Of a DNA stretch of 64,000 nucleotides, positions 37,871-48,295 are shown piece by piece. Source of the stretch: Trogon surrucura (taxonomy: Eukaryota; Chordata; Aves; Trogoniformes; Trogonidae); assembly GCA_020746105.1 (NCBI GenBank), contig CM036618.1, forward strand, positions 47,770,514 to 47,834,513. Direction: 5' to 3'. Under the pieces are notes generated by a model that had not been told where the DNA came from, made no database searches, and saw only the letters and a program-made list of their open reading frames with translations. Both the position numbers and the translations under genes were made by a program. Numbering within the stretch: position 1 is the stretch's first letter; each line of letters begins with the position of its first letter.

Positions 37871-38874
37871 AAATCCAGCCGCTACACACAGTGGTTTCAT
37901 GAAGGTATCTTTAAGGAGATGCTGTTTTCAAAAATGTATTTGCAATTTACCTTGCAATTTCAAATAGAAGTCTGACTAAAATGCATTCTGTATAATTTGA
38001 AAGAGTCTATGTTGAGAGTTTTAAAAGCCTAAAACTGTTGCTAAAAATAAAACATAACTGATTTGATGAAGTTAGTCTTCAAATTTATGCTAGAAATTTT
38101 TGTCTAAACTGCTCAGAATACATACAACTAATTTTAAAAGAATTATGCAAGTCCTTTTGTTGCTCTTTTCTGAGGCTATCCATATAAATGAATTATTGTA
38201 TTGTTTTCCCTAGTTTAAAGTCCACTCATTATCTAAGGTAAATTTCACTTGCCTTCTTCTTGCTCCATCTGAATGTTTCTAGCCATCCCAGTTTTCTGGG
38301 AAAATTGTTTTACATTTGCCTACAAAGTAACTTCCTTTAAATGAAGTATCAGCAGACAATTGTAATTCTCTAAAAATATGGGTTTCGCTATGTATCCTTC
38401 TCTTTTGTAACACTTACACGCTACGAAATGATTTTTTCTCAGTGCAAAGAGGGAAAAGAAGTGGATATGTGATGAGAGATAGTGCAGAAAAATCAATTCC
38501 ATGGGACAGACATAAGAAAGCTTCTCCATCCCATCAATTCTATGGGACAAAAAATAGGAAAAGGGTACCCTTTTAAAGCCTTTATCATGCCAATTTTCCT
38601 GGGTTATTGATACTATTGAGAAAATATGTTGGAGAAATCCATGTTAAAAATAGCTGTCTCTTTTCAATGTCTTCTCTTATTCCTGATAGACTGTTAATAG
38701 TTTACAGGAAACAACATGAATGCCATTCCTATTTTATCTTTAGAGATAATTGAATATCTTGCTCTGGGAAAAGTAATGGTGAAAAGTATATGCTTCCCAT
38801 GTGAAGATATTTGGATAGAGAGTTGCAGCTTATGTCCAGAGAGAATTCAGTCTAGTTCCAGATGTATGAGCACG
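37871..38874. other. AT-rich non-coding DNA
   Basis: No feature is recognised. A short near-repeat (ATTCCATGGGACA at about 38497 and ATTCTATGGGACA at about 38536) is seen. Confidence 0.5.
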
Positions 38875-40127
38875 TAGTTGGTAAGTTGACCTTGGCTACC
38901 TGCCAGATGCCCACTGAAGTGCTCTATCACTCCCCCTCCTCCACAAGACAGGGGAAATAAAAGCAATGAAAAGTTCATGGGTCAGAATAAGGACAGGGAG
39001 ATTACCTTCATGAGCAAAATGGATTCAGCTTGGGGAAATGAATTCAATTTATTACCAATCAGAGTAGGATAATGAAAAATAAGGAAAAGTCTGAAAAACA
39101 CCTTTCTCCCACCCTTCCTTTCTTTCCAGGCTCAACTTCACTCCTGATTCTTCTACATCCTCCCTGTAAGTGACACAGGGGCACAAGGAATGGTCAGTGC
39201 ATAATCACAGTATCACAGTATGCTAGGGATTGGAAAGGACCTCAAAAGATCATCTAGTCCAATCCCCCTGCCAAAGCAGGAACACCTCGATGACCTTACA
39301 CAGGAAGGCGTCCAGGTGGGTTTTGAATGTCTCCAGAGAAGGAGACTCCACAACCTCCCTGGGCATCCTGTTCCAGTGTTCCGTCACCCTCACTGAAAAG
39401 AAGTTTCTTCTCAAATTTAAGTGGAAAATCCTTGGTCTCTTCCCCTCCTTCCTCCTCACACTTTTCCTCTGCTCCAGGTTGGGGTCCAACTCGTGGGAGA
39501 TGGTCCTTCATAAGCTTTTCTGACATGGGTCTTTTTCACAGGGGTGGAATCCTTCAGCAACGGGCTGCTCCAATATGGGGTCCCCATGGAGTGATAAATC
39601 CTGCTAAAAAACCTGCTTCTGCCTGGGCTTCTCTCCATAGGACACAGTTCCTGCCAGGATCTTGCTGTGCTGTGGATTCTCTACGGTGTTACAGGTTCCT
39701 TCAGGGTACATCCACCTGCTACAGTATGGGGTCACCCATAGGCTGCAGGTGGATATCTGCTCCACCTTGGACCTCCATGTGCTAGGGCTGCATGGGGACA
39801 ACCTGCATCACCACAGTCTTCACCAGAGGCTGCAGGAGAATCTCTGCTGTCTCTCCTGGAGCACCTCCTCCTCCTCCTTTCTCGCTGACCTTGGTGTCTG
39901 CAGAGTTGTTTCTCTCACATATTTCACTGTCTCACAGGTGCTGTTATGCAGTGACCTCTTCTCAGATACATTATCACAGAGGTGCTACTGGTGTCACTGA
40001 TGGGCTCAGCTGTGACCAGCAGTGGGTTCATGGAGCCAGCTGACTGGCGCTGTCTCACATGGGGACTGCTTCTGGCATCTTCTCACAGAAGCCACTCTTG
40101 CATCCCCCGATAGCAAAACCTTGCCAT
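38875..40127 (-). mobile_element. Avian ERV-type LTR/interspersed repeat, antisense, split by a CR1
   Basis: Read on the minus strand, the 38875-39206 part looks like the 3' portion of a widespread bird LTR: a pyrimidine- and AG-rich block, an AATAAA on the minus strand (39048-39053), the GAGGGGGAGTGATAGAGC block, and an end near GGTCAACTTACCAACTA. The 39441-40127 part is GC-rich, with degenerate internal repeats of a TGCTCCA-N-TGGGGTCC type motif, and matches the sequence I remember as lying upstream of that 3' part in bird genomes. The two halves are separated only by the CR1 at 39207-39440. Overlapping open frames (up to 152 aa) come from GC-rich composition and are not genes. Classification as ERV-derived is from memory; I see no retroviral protein. 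Confidence 0.6.
39207..39440 (-). mobile_element. CR1 LINE 3' end nested in the ERV-type repeat
   Basis: On the minus strand it has a tail (CATACTGTGATACTGTGAT), a 3' UTR with the GGGGGATTGGACTAGATGAT block, and the ORF2 C-terminus ([20 protein letters not shown]). It closely resembles the 3' end of the long copy at 44572, so probably the same subfamily. The insertion interrupts the surrounding repeat. Confidence 0.88.
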
Positions 40128-41685
40128 GGAAGCTCAGTGAGTTATGTCAGATGTTGAGGTTGATAAAATAAATTCATTGATCCCTGAGAAGCTGAATTAA
40201 AACCAGACTTAAATAAACTCACAACTAACAAGTCTTGTCTAGAATGGCTAAACATACTACCTAGTCCCAATCAAAGCTTAATTTTAACATAAGGAAGAGC
40301 ATAGCTTTTGAAAAGCTATCGTTTGTAAAGGAAATTTTGCAAAACTATGACATTGATGGATGAGGTAAATGTAGAATCATTAGTCACCAAATATTATTGT
40401 ACTAGAACTATCTGAAACTGGTAGATCAGTTTGAATCAGATTTTTTTTTAAGGTATATTTTTTGAGCAGCAAGTGGTGAAATGTTGGAATTTGTTGCCAC
40501 AGAAAATTGTAGAGAAAGACAATATCAATAGATAAAAAGGTATTATACAAATTTAGGTGCTATAAATAAATAAAGAAGGGCTAGAAAGTGATATACCTCC
40601 TAAACCCCTTAATCCAGTAGCTGGGGATCTGAGTTGAGTGTCCACTTTGAAGAGTTCAGAGGATGGTCATTTTTGTATGCCTTTCCTGAATAGCATCTCC
40701 TATAGTCACTTAGCTAGGTAGACCACACTACCCATCTGAGCCTGTCAGGACATTTCTAAAGCTTGTATGTCTGTCATACAACATTCATTCACTTCATTTT
40801 CTAGTTCAAAATGAAAAACAAGCACGAGATTACTTTCTGTGCAAATTCCCTTGTCCTCCATCCACCCACATGTATTTCTACCGCCTTGCAAATTCTTGAG
40901 TAGAATTTGACTTGGAAATTTCAGGAATGTTTCAAACAGGCAGCTAATTATGTCATACTCTGTTTTTCATTGTGGTTTTGTTTTGTTCATTAATTCAAGC
41001 TATTACACCTCAGTTTAGTCTCCTCTATTCTAGTTCATCTGTTAGGACGCAATTTCAGTTCCAACAATGGTGTAGAGACAAGGGGGTACACAATAAACAT
41101 CTGAACTGAACTGAGCTGTGACTGAAATTCCTGCTTTTTGTGTGTATCTGTGACTGTAGCTAATAAACACAGGAAACTGTGTCTTTCAAACAATGACAGT
41201 TAATGCTGATGAATGGCTAGAAAATGGCTTGGATGATGCATGTGGTAATGTTGCTTTACAGTAATTTACAGCGACACAATAGTCCCATTAACAAGTGATT
41301 CACATGAGCTGGAAGCATTTTGCTATATTTGCAACACAATAGAGCTCTACTTCTCTTCAAATAACTATGTTCATCACAAATCGTTATGCTATGGTTTATG
41401 CTTTTAAGTTTCGCCTTTATTAAGTTTCTCTTTCCATGGTGGACCTTTCACATTTTGTCTAACGCAATGAAATTCTGTCTTGCTAGCCACAGCTCCAGCC
41501 AGCCTGCTGCTGCAGTGGTTGTAGTGCAACTGTGGACAGGGACCATGTGAAGTGATATTTTTGGGGGGGGAGAAGCCCTGGGTAATAGTATAATCACTGA
41601 CCTTTATCCTATTCTGCAGTTAATTGCATATGTGTCTGGAACTCACTCCTCTGTAGGGTAAGTTACAATATAGAAAGGTGATGAA
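40128..41685. other. AT-rich non-coding DNA
   Basis: No gene or transposon is recognised. The 41150-41340 part has a non-repetitive, low-CpG texture that could be conserved non-coding sequence, but this cannot be judged from one genome. Confidence 0.45.
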
Positions 41686-41855
41686 GGGAAGGGAAGGGAA
41701 GGGAAGGGAAGGGAAGGGAAGGGAAGGGAAGGGAAGGGAAGGGAAGGGAAGGGAAGGGAAGGGAAGGGAAGGGAAGGGAAGGGAAGGGAAGGGAAGGGAA
41801 GGGAAGGGAAGGGAAGGGAAGGGAAGGGAAGGGAAGGGAAGGGAAGGGAAGGGAA
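41686..41855 (+). repeat. (GGGAA)34 microsatellite
   Basis: Thirty-four perfect GGGAA units are followed by a less regular purine tract to about 41940 (GGAAG, AGAAAG, GAAAG). Runs of three G separated by two A could form G-quadruplexes on the + strand, and the purine strand could also form triplex DNA. The frames that stay open in it (up to 112 aa, all six directions) only reflect the absence of stops in this repeat. Confidence 0.98.
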
Positions 41856-41940
41856 GGGGGAAGGAAGAAGACAAAAGAGAAAAAGGAAGAAGGGAAGAAA
41901 GAAAAAAGGAGAGACACAGAAAGAGCAAGCGAAAGAGAAA

Positions 41941-44571
41941 TTTTGTGGTTTGTACACAACTTCAGTAGAAAAGTATTTCATGTTTCCTTCTCTTTTTCCT
42001 CCAAATGATTGCTGGGGACTATGACATGTCCTAAAAATGAGAGACCTCTGAATTAACAGTGTTACATTTGGAAGATGTTAATTTTATCACAGAGGAGGGG
42101 TATGTACTTCTACATTAATTACATGAGGAAATCAAAGGGATCTTGAAGGGTATATAAAGAAAGAAAACAGATTTTTTTCCAAATAAATTTGTTTAAAAGC
42201 TGTAATGTTAGAAGCAGCAGGAGAAATTGTGATCCTTGAACAGTATTTTAGATTTATTTGAGTCAGTTAAAAGGATGTTGCTGTTTAGCTGCAGTGAGCA
42301 ATTTAATGATTAATGTGCAGTTAATTGCCAAAACAGTGTCTCAGTCATGCCAGCTCTCTATTCAATTTCTTATATGCCATTGGATTGTTCTTGACCTTGC
42401 ATAACTCATATTGAGTCATAGCTCACCTGACCATTGAATTACATGACCCCTGACCAATCAGTCAAAATCAGTTATATCTTGGTTGCTACTTTCAGTTTTT
42501 TGTCTGTTAAACAGATTTAATACCCTATATTACTCCATAAACGTGACTCTACCAGACAAAAAGTGATGTTTTATTATTAGAAGGCTGATTTTAATTCCTC
42601 AGAAAAACACTGACCTGGATGTATGGTATTAGCTCTCTCTCACAGAAACATCTTTCCACAGTTTCAAAGTTAGTGAGTGACCCTTAGTCTGACATATAGG
42701 CCTTTGGAAAAAAAGACTGAAACTGTATGGTCATAAAGCTAAAAGAAGTGTTTGATCCAGAAATTTCAGTCTGATTTTCTTCTGATATGAAAACTAGTGT
42801 ATAGGGTATGTTTAGTTTCAGCACAAAAAATGAAGAAAGAAAAAGTAGGAAAAGAGGCATTTCTCTTCAAGACAGATACTGTAAACAATAAGAATGATTT
42901 TTTTCCCTTTGAATACCAAATATTACAAACATGTTCTCTTCTTGTGAGCTTAAGCTCATAACTTGAATTCTTACTCCTTGTGATGAAAAATTCGAGTCCA
43001 CCTTAATGCAGAGTTTTGAGTTAGGTAGTTATTCAACCCATTTTTGTAACTACCATAATGTCAGATACTTAAAATGTTCAGGTACTTCAGAGAACAGATT
43101 TTCGTACTTGCTATGATCCTCGGTGAGGTAGTAACTGTGCTGTGATTGTGGTGCATCACCAGGACTAGAGCAGACATTTAGGAAAGCTGCCATATTCACG
43201 GCAATTGAAATACAACAAGGCAGAGAATGTTGTAGCCCTACCTTCAAACCACAATTTAATCAGTGGACTCTTGGTAACACTTTTTATCATCAGACTTCCT
43301 TCACATATTTTCATGCTCTCTCCTTTTCATCACCTCATTCTAGAACCCACATCCCTTGAATTTTTCCTCTCCCATATCCCTAAATAGAAATTTCTTCTTA
43401 TATACATCTCTTTTCTCTTCAGGTGACCTAACTCAGAGCTACAGGCACCATTTCTTTTCTCTTCACATCTGTTTGCTACTGGCTTTACTGTTGTCCTACT
43501 TAACACTGCATTCAGCTACACAAAGCTCTTACAAAGCTCTTGTAAAAAAACTACTGCAAGGCAGTAGGAAAAAACCTTCCTATACAATTCTTAAAAATGT
43601 AGTGGTGTTGGAAAGCCATCACAATAGCCCAAGCATTTCTAAGAACCAATATTCATGGACTTTACATTAGTGTAGACAATTGGGTTATTAAAGTCTTGTT
43701 AACAGTTAACTTGCATTAAAATTATAAGCCTACTGGGCTTAGATAAAAATACAGGTTGATTAATACTTAGTGCTTCTGTTGGTCTTGTTTGTTAACATCT
43801 GTGTATTTTCCTTTTGTTGCATCATTCTGAAGATGCACAAGAAAAGATTAGTACCTTGTCAGTGAGTGAAACTAGGACTAATTCAGGGCTTTAGCCACTA
43901 TTGTAGCTGCATTAATTTAATTGTGCTATTTCAGCAATAGCCACAATTATTCCATGACAACTGATCAAATGAAAACCTCTCATTAAAATACCAGCAGGTA
44001 CACTAAGTAAACATGCCAATGTGACATATACAGGACTTTGCAAAAGTGCTGTGGTTTTGATTTAAAATAAAATGATAAAAAGATACAAGACATGGAAGGA
44101 TATTTCTTAGTTTTATTTCTTGTAAGGCCCAAAATGAAAGGTTGAGAAAACTGATGTGTTCCTCTAAGACTGGAAAATCTACACTTTCCTTTCTCAGTAG
44201 TTTATGGCAAGAGTTCTTCCATTTAATGCAAAGCGAATCACAAACCCTCCAATTTTTTTCACAAACAATGGACAAAAATGCCAACCCTGAATTTCAATTT
44301 ATTTTTCCCATGTCAAATACTTTGATATTTATGTTTAAGAGTGCACTAGAGACTTGCAAGTATGTTTTTAAATCACTTTGAGATCCTTGAGCAAATAACT
44401 ATGTCAGGTGGATCATCCTAAGTTTGTGTAGCATGTAACATACGACATTTAGAAACCTGAGATACACATGCTGTACATAAATAGAAAAATATGGCTTGTA
44501 TCATTGTAAACTAAGAGCATCCCTTCCTTTTTAGGCATGAAAGCAAGGCTTTGAGTTATGAGCTCTGGTCT
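41941..44571. other. AT-rich non-coding DNA
   Basis: No gene or transposon is recognised. At 42285-42475 there is a compact set of transcription-factor-like motifs (TAATGATTAATG, GTTAATTG, a DR1-like TGACCCCTGACCA at 42444-42456 and CCAATCA), which may be a regulatory element but is unproven. Confidence 0.45.
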
Positions 44572-44595
44572 TCATAGAATCATAGAATCATAGAA
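44572..44595 (-). repeat. CR1 3' tail, three octamer units
   Basis: On the + strand TCATAGAA is repeated three times (TTCTATGA on the element strand). These repeats mark the 3' terminus recognised by the CR1 reverse transcriptase. Confidence 0.95.
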
Positions 44596-44660
44596 TGTTA
44601 GGGATTGGAAGGGACCTCGAAAGATCATCAAGTCCAATCCCCCTGCCAGAGCAGGAACGC

Positions 44661-46664
44661 CTAGATTATGCTGCACAGGAACGTGTCCAGGCAGGTCTTG
44701 AATGTCTCCAGAGAAGGAGACTCCACAGCCTCTCTGGGCAGCCTGTTCCAGGGCTCCGTCACCCTCACTGAGAAGAAGTTTCTTCTCGAGTTTAAGCGGA
44801 ACCTCTTATGTTCCAGTTTCAGCCCATTACCCCTTGTCCTATCAGTGGTTGTCACCGAGAAGAGCCTGGCTCCATCCTCGTGACACTCACCCTTGATATA
44901 TTTATAAACATTAATGAGGTCACCCGTCAGTCTCCTCTTCTCCAAACTAAAGAGCCCCAGCTCCTTCAGTCTTTTCTCATAAGGGAGATGCTCCACTCCC
45001 TTAATCATCCTAGTTGCCCTGTGCTGGACTCTCTCCAGCACTTCCCTGTCTTTCTTGAGCTGAGGGGCCCAGAACTGGACACAATATTCCAGATGGGGTC
45101 TCACCAGGGCAGAGTAGAGGGGAAGGAGGACCTCTCTTGACCTACTAACCACCCCCCTTCTAATACACCCCAGGATGCCATTGGCCTTCCTGGCCACAAG
45201 GGCACAGTGCTGGCTCATGGTCATCCTGCTGTCCACCAAGACTCCCAGGTCCCTTTCCCCTACACTACTCTCTAATAAGTCATTCCCCAACTTATACTGG
45301 AACTTGGGGTTGTTCCTACCCAGATGCAAGACTCTACATTTACCCTTGTTATATTTCATTAAATTTTTCCCCGCCCAACCCTCCAGCCTGTCCAGGTCTC
45401 GCTGGATGGCAGCACAGCCTTCTGGTGTGTCAGCCACTCCTCCCAGCTTGGTGTCATCAGCAAACTTGCTGATAGTACTCTCTAGTCCCTCATCCAAGTC
45501 ATCGATGAATATATTGAATAATACTGGTCCCAGTACCGACCCTTGAGGGACTCCACTGGATACAGGCCTCCAACCAGACTCCGCCCCATTGACCACAACT
45601 CTTTGTCTTCTTCCCCTTAGCCAGTTCGCAGTCCACCTCACTACCCGAGAGTCTAGACCACACTTCCTCAGTTTAGCAGCAAGGATGCTGTGGGAGACTG
45701 TGTCAAATGCTTTACTGAAGTCAAGGTAGACCACATCCACCGCTCTGCCATCATCTATCCACCTTGTTATATCCTCGTAAAAGGCTATGAGGTTAGTCAA
45801 GCACGACTTCCCTTTGGTGAAGCCATGTTGACTGTCTCTAATGACCCTCTTATCCTTGATATGCCTTGAGATGGCACCAAGGATAAGTCGTTCCATCACT
45901 TTCCCAGGGATGGAGGTGAGGCTGACCGGTCTATAGTTACCCGGGTCCTCCTTCTTGCCCTTTTTGAAGACTGGAGTGACATTTGCTTCCCTCCAGTCCT
46001 CAGGCACCTCTCCCATCTCCCAAGACTTGGCAAAGATGATGGAGAGTGGTCTAGCAATGACATCAACCAGCTCCCTCAGCACCCATGGATGCATCCCGTC
46101 TGGACCCATGGATTTATGGATATCCAGATTGCTTAATTGGTCCCTAACGCAGTCCTCATCGACTAAAGCAAACTCCTCCACTGCCCTGACTTCCTCTGGG
46201 GCCTCAGGGGAACGGGGCTCCTCAGGACAGCCTCTGGCAGAGTAGACAGAGACAAAGAAGGCATTCAGTACCTCTACCTTCTCTGTATCTTCTGTCACCA
46301 AGGCACCCACCTCATTCATCAGTGGACCTACATTGTCTCTGGTGTTAGTTTTATCTGCCACGTATTTGAAAAAGCTCTTCCTGTTGTCCTTGACTCCTCT
46401 CGCCAGGTTCAATTCTAGGGAGGCCTTTGCTTTCCTAGTTGCCTCCCTACATCCTCGGACAACAGCCTTATATTCTTCCCAAGTGGCCAGCCCCGCCTTC
46501 CAAGATCTGTAAATTCTCCTCTTGCCCTTGAGCTTACCCAGCAGATCCCTGTTTAGCCACGCAGGTCTCCTGGCTCCCTTCCTTGACTTCCTACGTGTCG
46601 GGATGCTCTGATCTTGAGCACGGTAGAAGCAGTCCCTGAACGCTAACCAACTATCTTGGGCCCT
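44661..46664 (-). pseudogene. CR1 ORF2, reverse transcriptase part (after the frameshift)
   Basis: The frame is open from 46664 to the stop at 44661, about 667 codons, in a different frame from the endonuclease. Counting from codon 46412, RT motifs are all present: the [20 protein letters not shown] block (145-164), [14 protein letters not shown] (195-208), motif A LDFSKAFD (230-237), [11 protein letters not shown] (286-296) and the catalytic FADD (317-320). The C-terminal region carries the [11 protein letters not shown] and [11 protein letters not shown] blocks and the typical end [16 protein letters not shown]. No stop interrupts it. It would copy CR1 RNA at the nicked target, but without the frameshift being bypassed it is not joined to its endonuclease, so this copy is presumably inactive on its own. 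Confidence 0.95.
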
Positions 46665-47545
46665 TTACCTTCAAACAGCCTTGCCCATGGGATTTTCTCG
46701 AGTAATTGCTTGAAAAATCCAAAGTTTGCCTTGGCAAAGTCCAGGGTTGCAATTCTGCTTGCTATTTTGTTTCTGCTACATGAGATCCTGAACTCCACCA
46801 TTTCATGGTCCCTGCAGCCAAGGCAGCCCTCAACCTTTACTGCTTCAACCAGATCCTCCTTGTTAGCGAGGATGAGGTCCAGCAGTGCTCCTCTCCTAGT
46901 CGGCTCCTCCACCATTTGCATCAGAAAATTATCATCGATGCACTGGAGGAACCTCCTGGACTGTGGCTGGCTGGCTGAGTTGTCCTTCCAGCAAACATCA
47001 GGGAAGTTAAAATCCCCCACGACAACCAGGGCCTGTGATTGTGAGACCGCTCTCAGCTGCCTGTAGAAGGCCTCATCAACTTCCTCACCCTGATCTGGTG
47101 GCCTGTAATAGACACCCACAACAGTATCTCTCCTGCCAGCCTGCCCCTTAATTCTAACCCATACACTCTCAACTTGCTCCTCATCCATGCCTGGATGGTA
47201 TTCAAGACATTGTAGTTGCTCTTTCACGTAAAGAGCGACTCTACCACCTCGCCTGGCTGGCCTGTCTTTCCTGAAAAGGACATAGCCACCCATGACCGCA
47301 TTCCAGTCATGTGAGCTGTCCCACCATGTCTCTGTAATTGCCACCAGATCATAATCTCCTGCCCGAACCCAGGTTTCTAGCTCCTCCTGCTTATTCCCCA
47401 TGCTGCGTGCATTGGTGTATAAGCATTTCAGGGAGCAAGCTGAGCACACTGATCTCACCCTAGGGGGATGGGAGGCCACCCGGTCCTCATAATTTCTAGA
47501 ACACTGCCCCGCTGCAATCCCAGCTATAACCCCATCCCCCTTCAT
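46643..47545 (-). pseudogene. CR1 ORF2, endonuclease part (before the frameshift)
   Basis: The frame starts with a true ATG at 47543-47545, two bases after the ORF1 stop, and runs 300 codons to a TAG created by a frameshift. It is an AP-endonuclease-like (APE) domain that nicks target DNA to start reverse transcription. Expected active-site residues are visible: N45 (LYTNARSMGNKQ), E72 (ITETWW), Y146/Y147 (VYYRPP), D178 and N180 (VVGDFNFPD), D223/N228 (LLDLILAN) and the D246-H247 pair (CRDHEMVEF). So the domain itself looks intact. The reading frame breaks at about 46660-46675, after the domain, where a one-base loss in a G-run (C-run on the + strand) would account for it. Confidence 0.92.
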
Positions 47546-47547
47546 AT

Positions 47548-48249
47548 CTAGTTTAAAGAACGCTCTATGAGTCCCGCCAGCTCATGACCAAGGATCCTTT
47601 TTTCCCTTTGTGTCATTTGAACCCCAGCTTGTTTCAGTAGACCAGGTGCCGTGTAGATCTCCCCATGGTTAAAAAATCCAAAGCTAGACCGCTGGCACCA
47701 CCCCTTTAGCCAAGTATTAATCTGCTGCACTTTGTCAGACCTTCCACTATTTTCCCTCATAATAGAAGGAATAGAGGCAAACACAACCTGTGCGCCTGAT
47801 CCTTCTAGCATCCGCCCCAGTGCCCTAAAGTCCCTTTTGATTGCTTCTGGCCGTCTCTCTACTATCTCATCATTACCGATCTGCATAACCAAAAGCGGGT
47901 AATAGTCCGTGGGTTTGACCAGACCAGGAAGCTTCTTGATAACATCCTTAACTCGGGCCCCAGGGAGGCAGCAGACTTCCCTGTGGGTCGGATCAGGGCG
48001 GCAGACAGGGCCTTCTGTTCCCCTCAAGAGGGAGTCTCCAATTACAATTACCCTCCTTTTTTTCTTAAATGAAGAAGTCCTAATGCGTGTACCCGAGTGA
48101 CTCACCCTAGACAGCCCTATGGGTGACCCCTCCACTGACTCTTCCTTTGCCTGGCTCGCGTTGTCTAGAGCCCCATACCTGTTTTGCAGGGGCAACCGGG
48201 CAGGTGAGGGAGGCCGGGCAGGGATTTTCCTTCCTCTCCTGGCATCAGA
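47548..48249 (-). pseudogene. CR1 ORF1, 3' part, esterase-like domain
   Basis: The frame is open from 48249 (a stop TAG lies at 48250-48252) to a TAG at 47548-47550, about 233 codons; no ATG start is evident because the 5' end of the gene is missing. The protein is the C-terminal esterase (SGNH/GDSL-like) domain of CR1 ORF1. The nucleophile motif VIVIGDSLLRG lies at about residues 49-59 counted from 48195, followed by a GND block (about 107-109) and a conserved C-terminus RILGHELAGLIE. The PHD-type N-terminal half described for CR1 ORF1 is absent. The segment where I expect the catalytic Asp/His (usually DGxHLS) reads AGVQMT, so both seem lost and esterase activity is doubtful. The ORF1 protein is thought to bind the LINE RNA. 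The family assignment is strong; catalytic decay is inference. Confidence 0.85.
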
Positions 48250-48295
48250 CTAGACTGATACCTTTATCTGATAACCCTTCTCAACCACCTGAGGT

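Larger units (their letters stand above)
44572..48295 (-). mobile_element. Long CR1 LINE, about 3.7 kb, nearly intact ORF2
   Basis: The minus-strand element runs from a truncated 5' end near 48295 (left edge uncertain by tens of bases) to three TTCTATGA tail units at 44572-44595. In order it holds the 3' part of ORF1 (esterase), ORF2 endonuclease, ORF2 reverse transcriptase and a 3' UTR of about 90 bp. Full-length CR1 is about 4.5 kb, so the 5' UTR and the start of ORF1 are missing. Only one frameshift breaks about 960 codons of ORF2, making it by far the youngest-looking LINE in the window. Confidence 0.95.

Noticed and set aside
39230..40043. Open frames up to 152 aa on both strands
   Set aside because: They lie in GC-rich ERV-type repeat and CR1 sequence; several overlap in different frames and none matches a known protein, apart from the CR1 ORF2 end.
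41620..41981. Overlapping open frames of 96-112 aa in several directions
   Set aside because: They are produced by the stop-free GGGAA repeat; the peptides are pure pentamer repeats.
44668..46245. Plus-strand frames of 64-123 aa
   Set aside because: They are antisense shadows of the CR1 reverse transcriptase on the minus strand.
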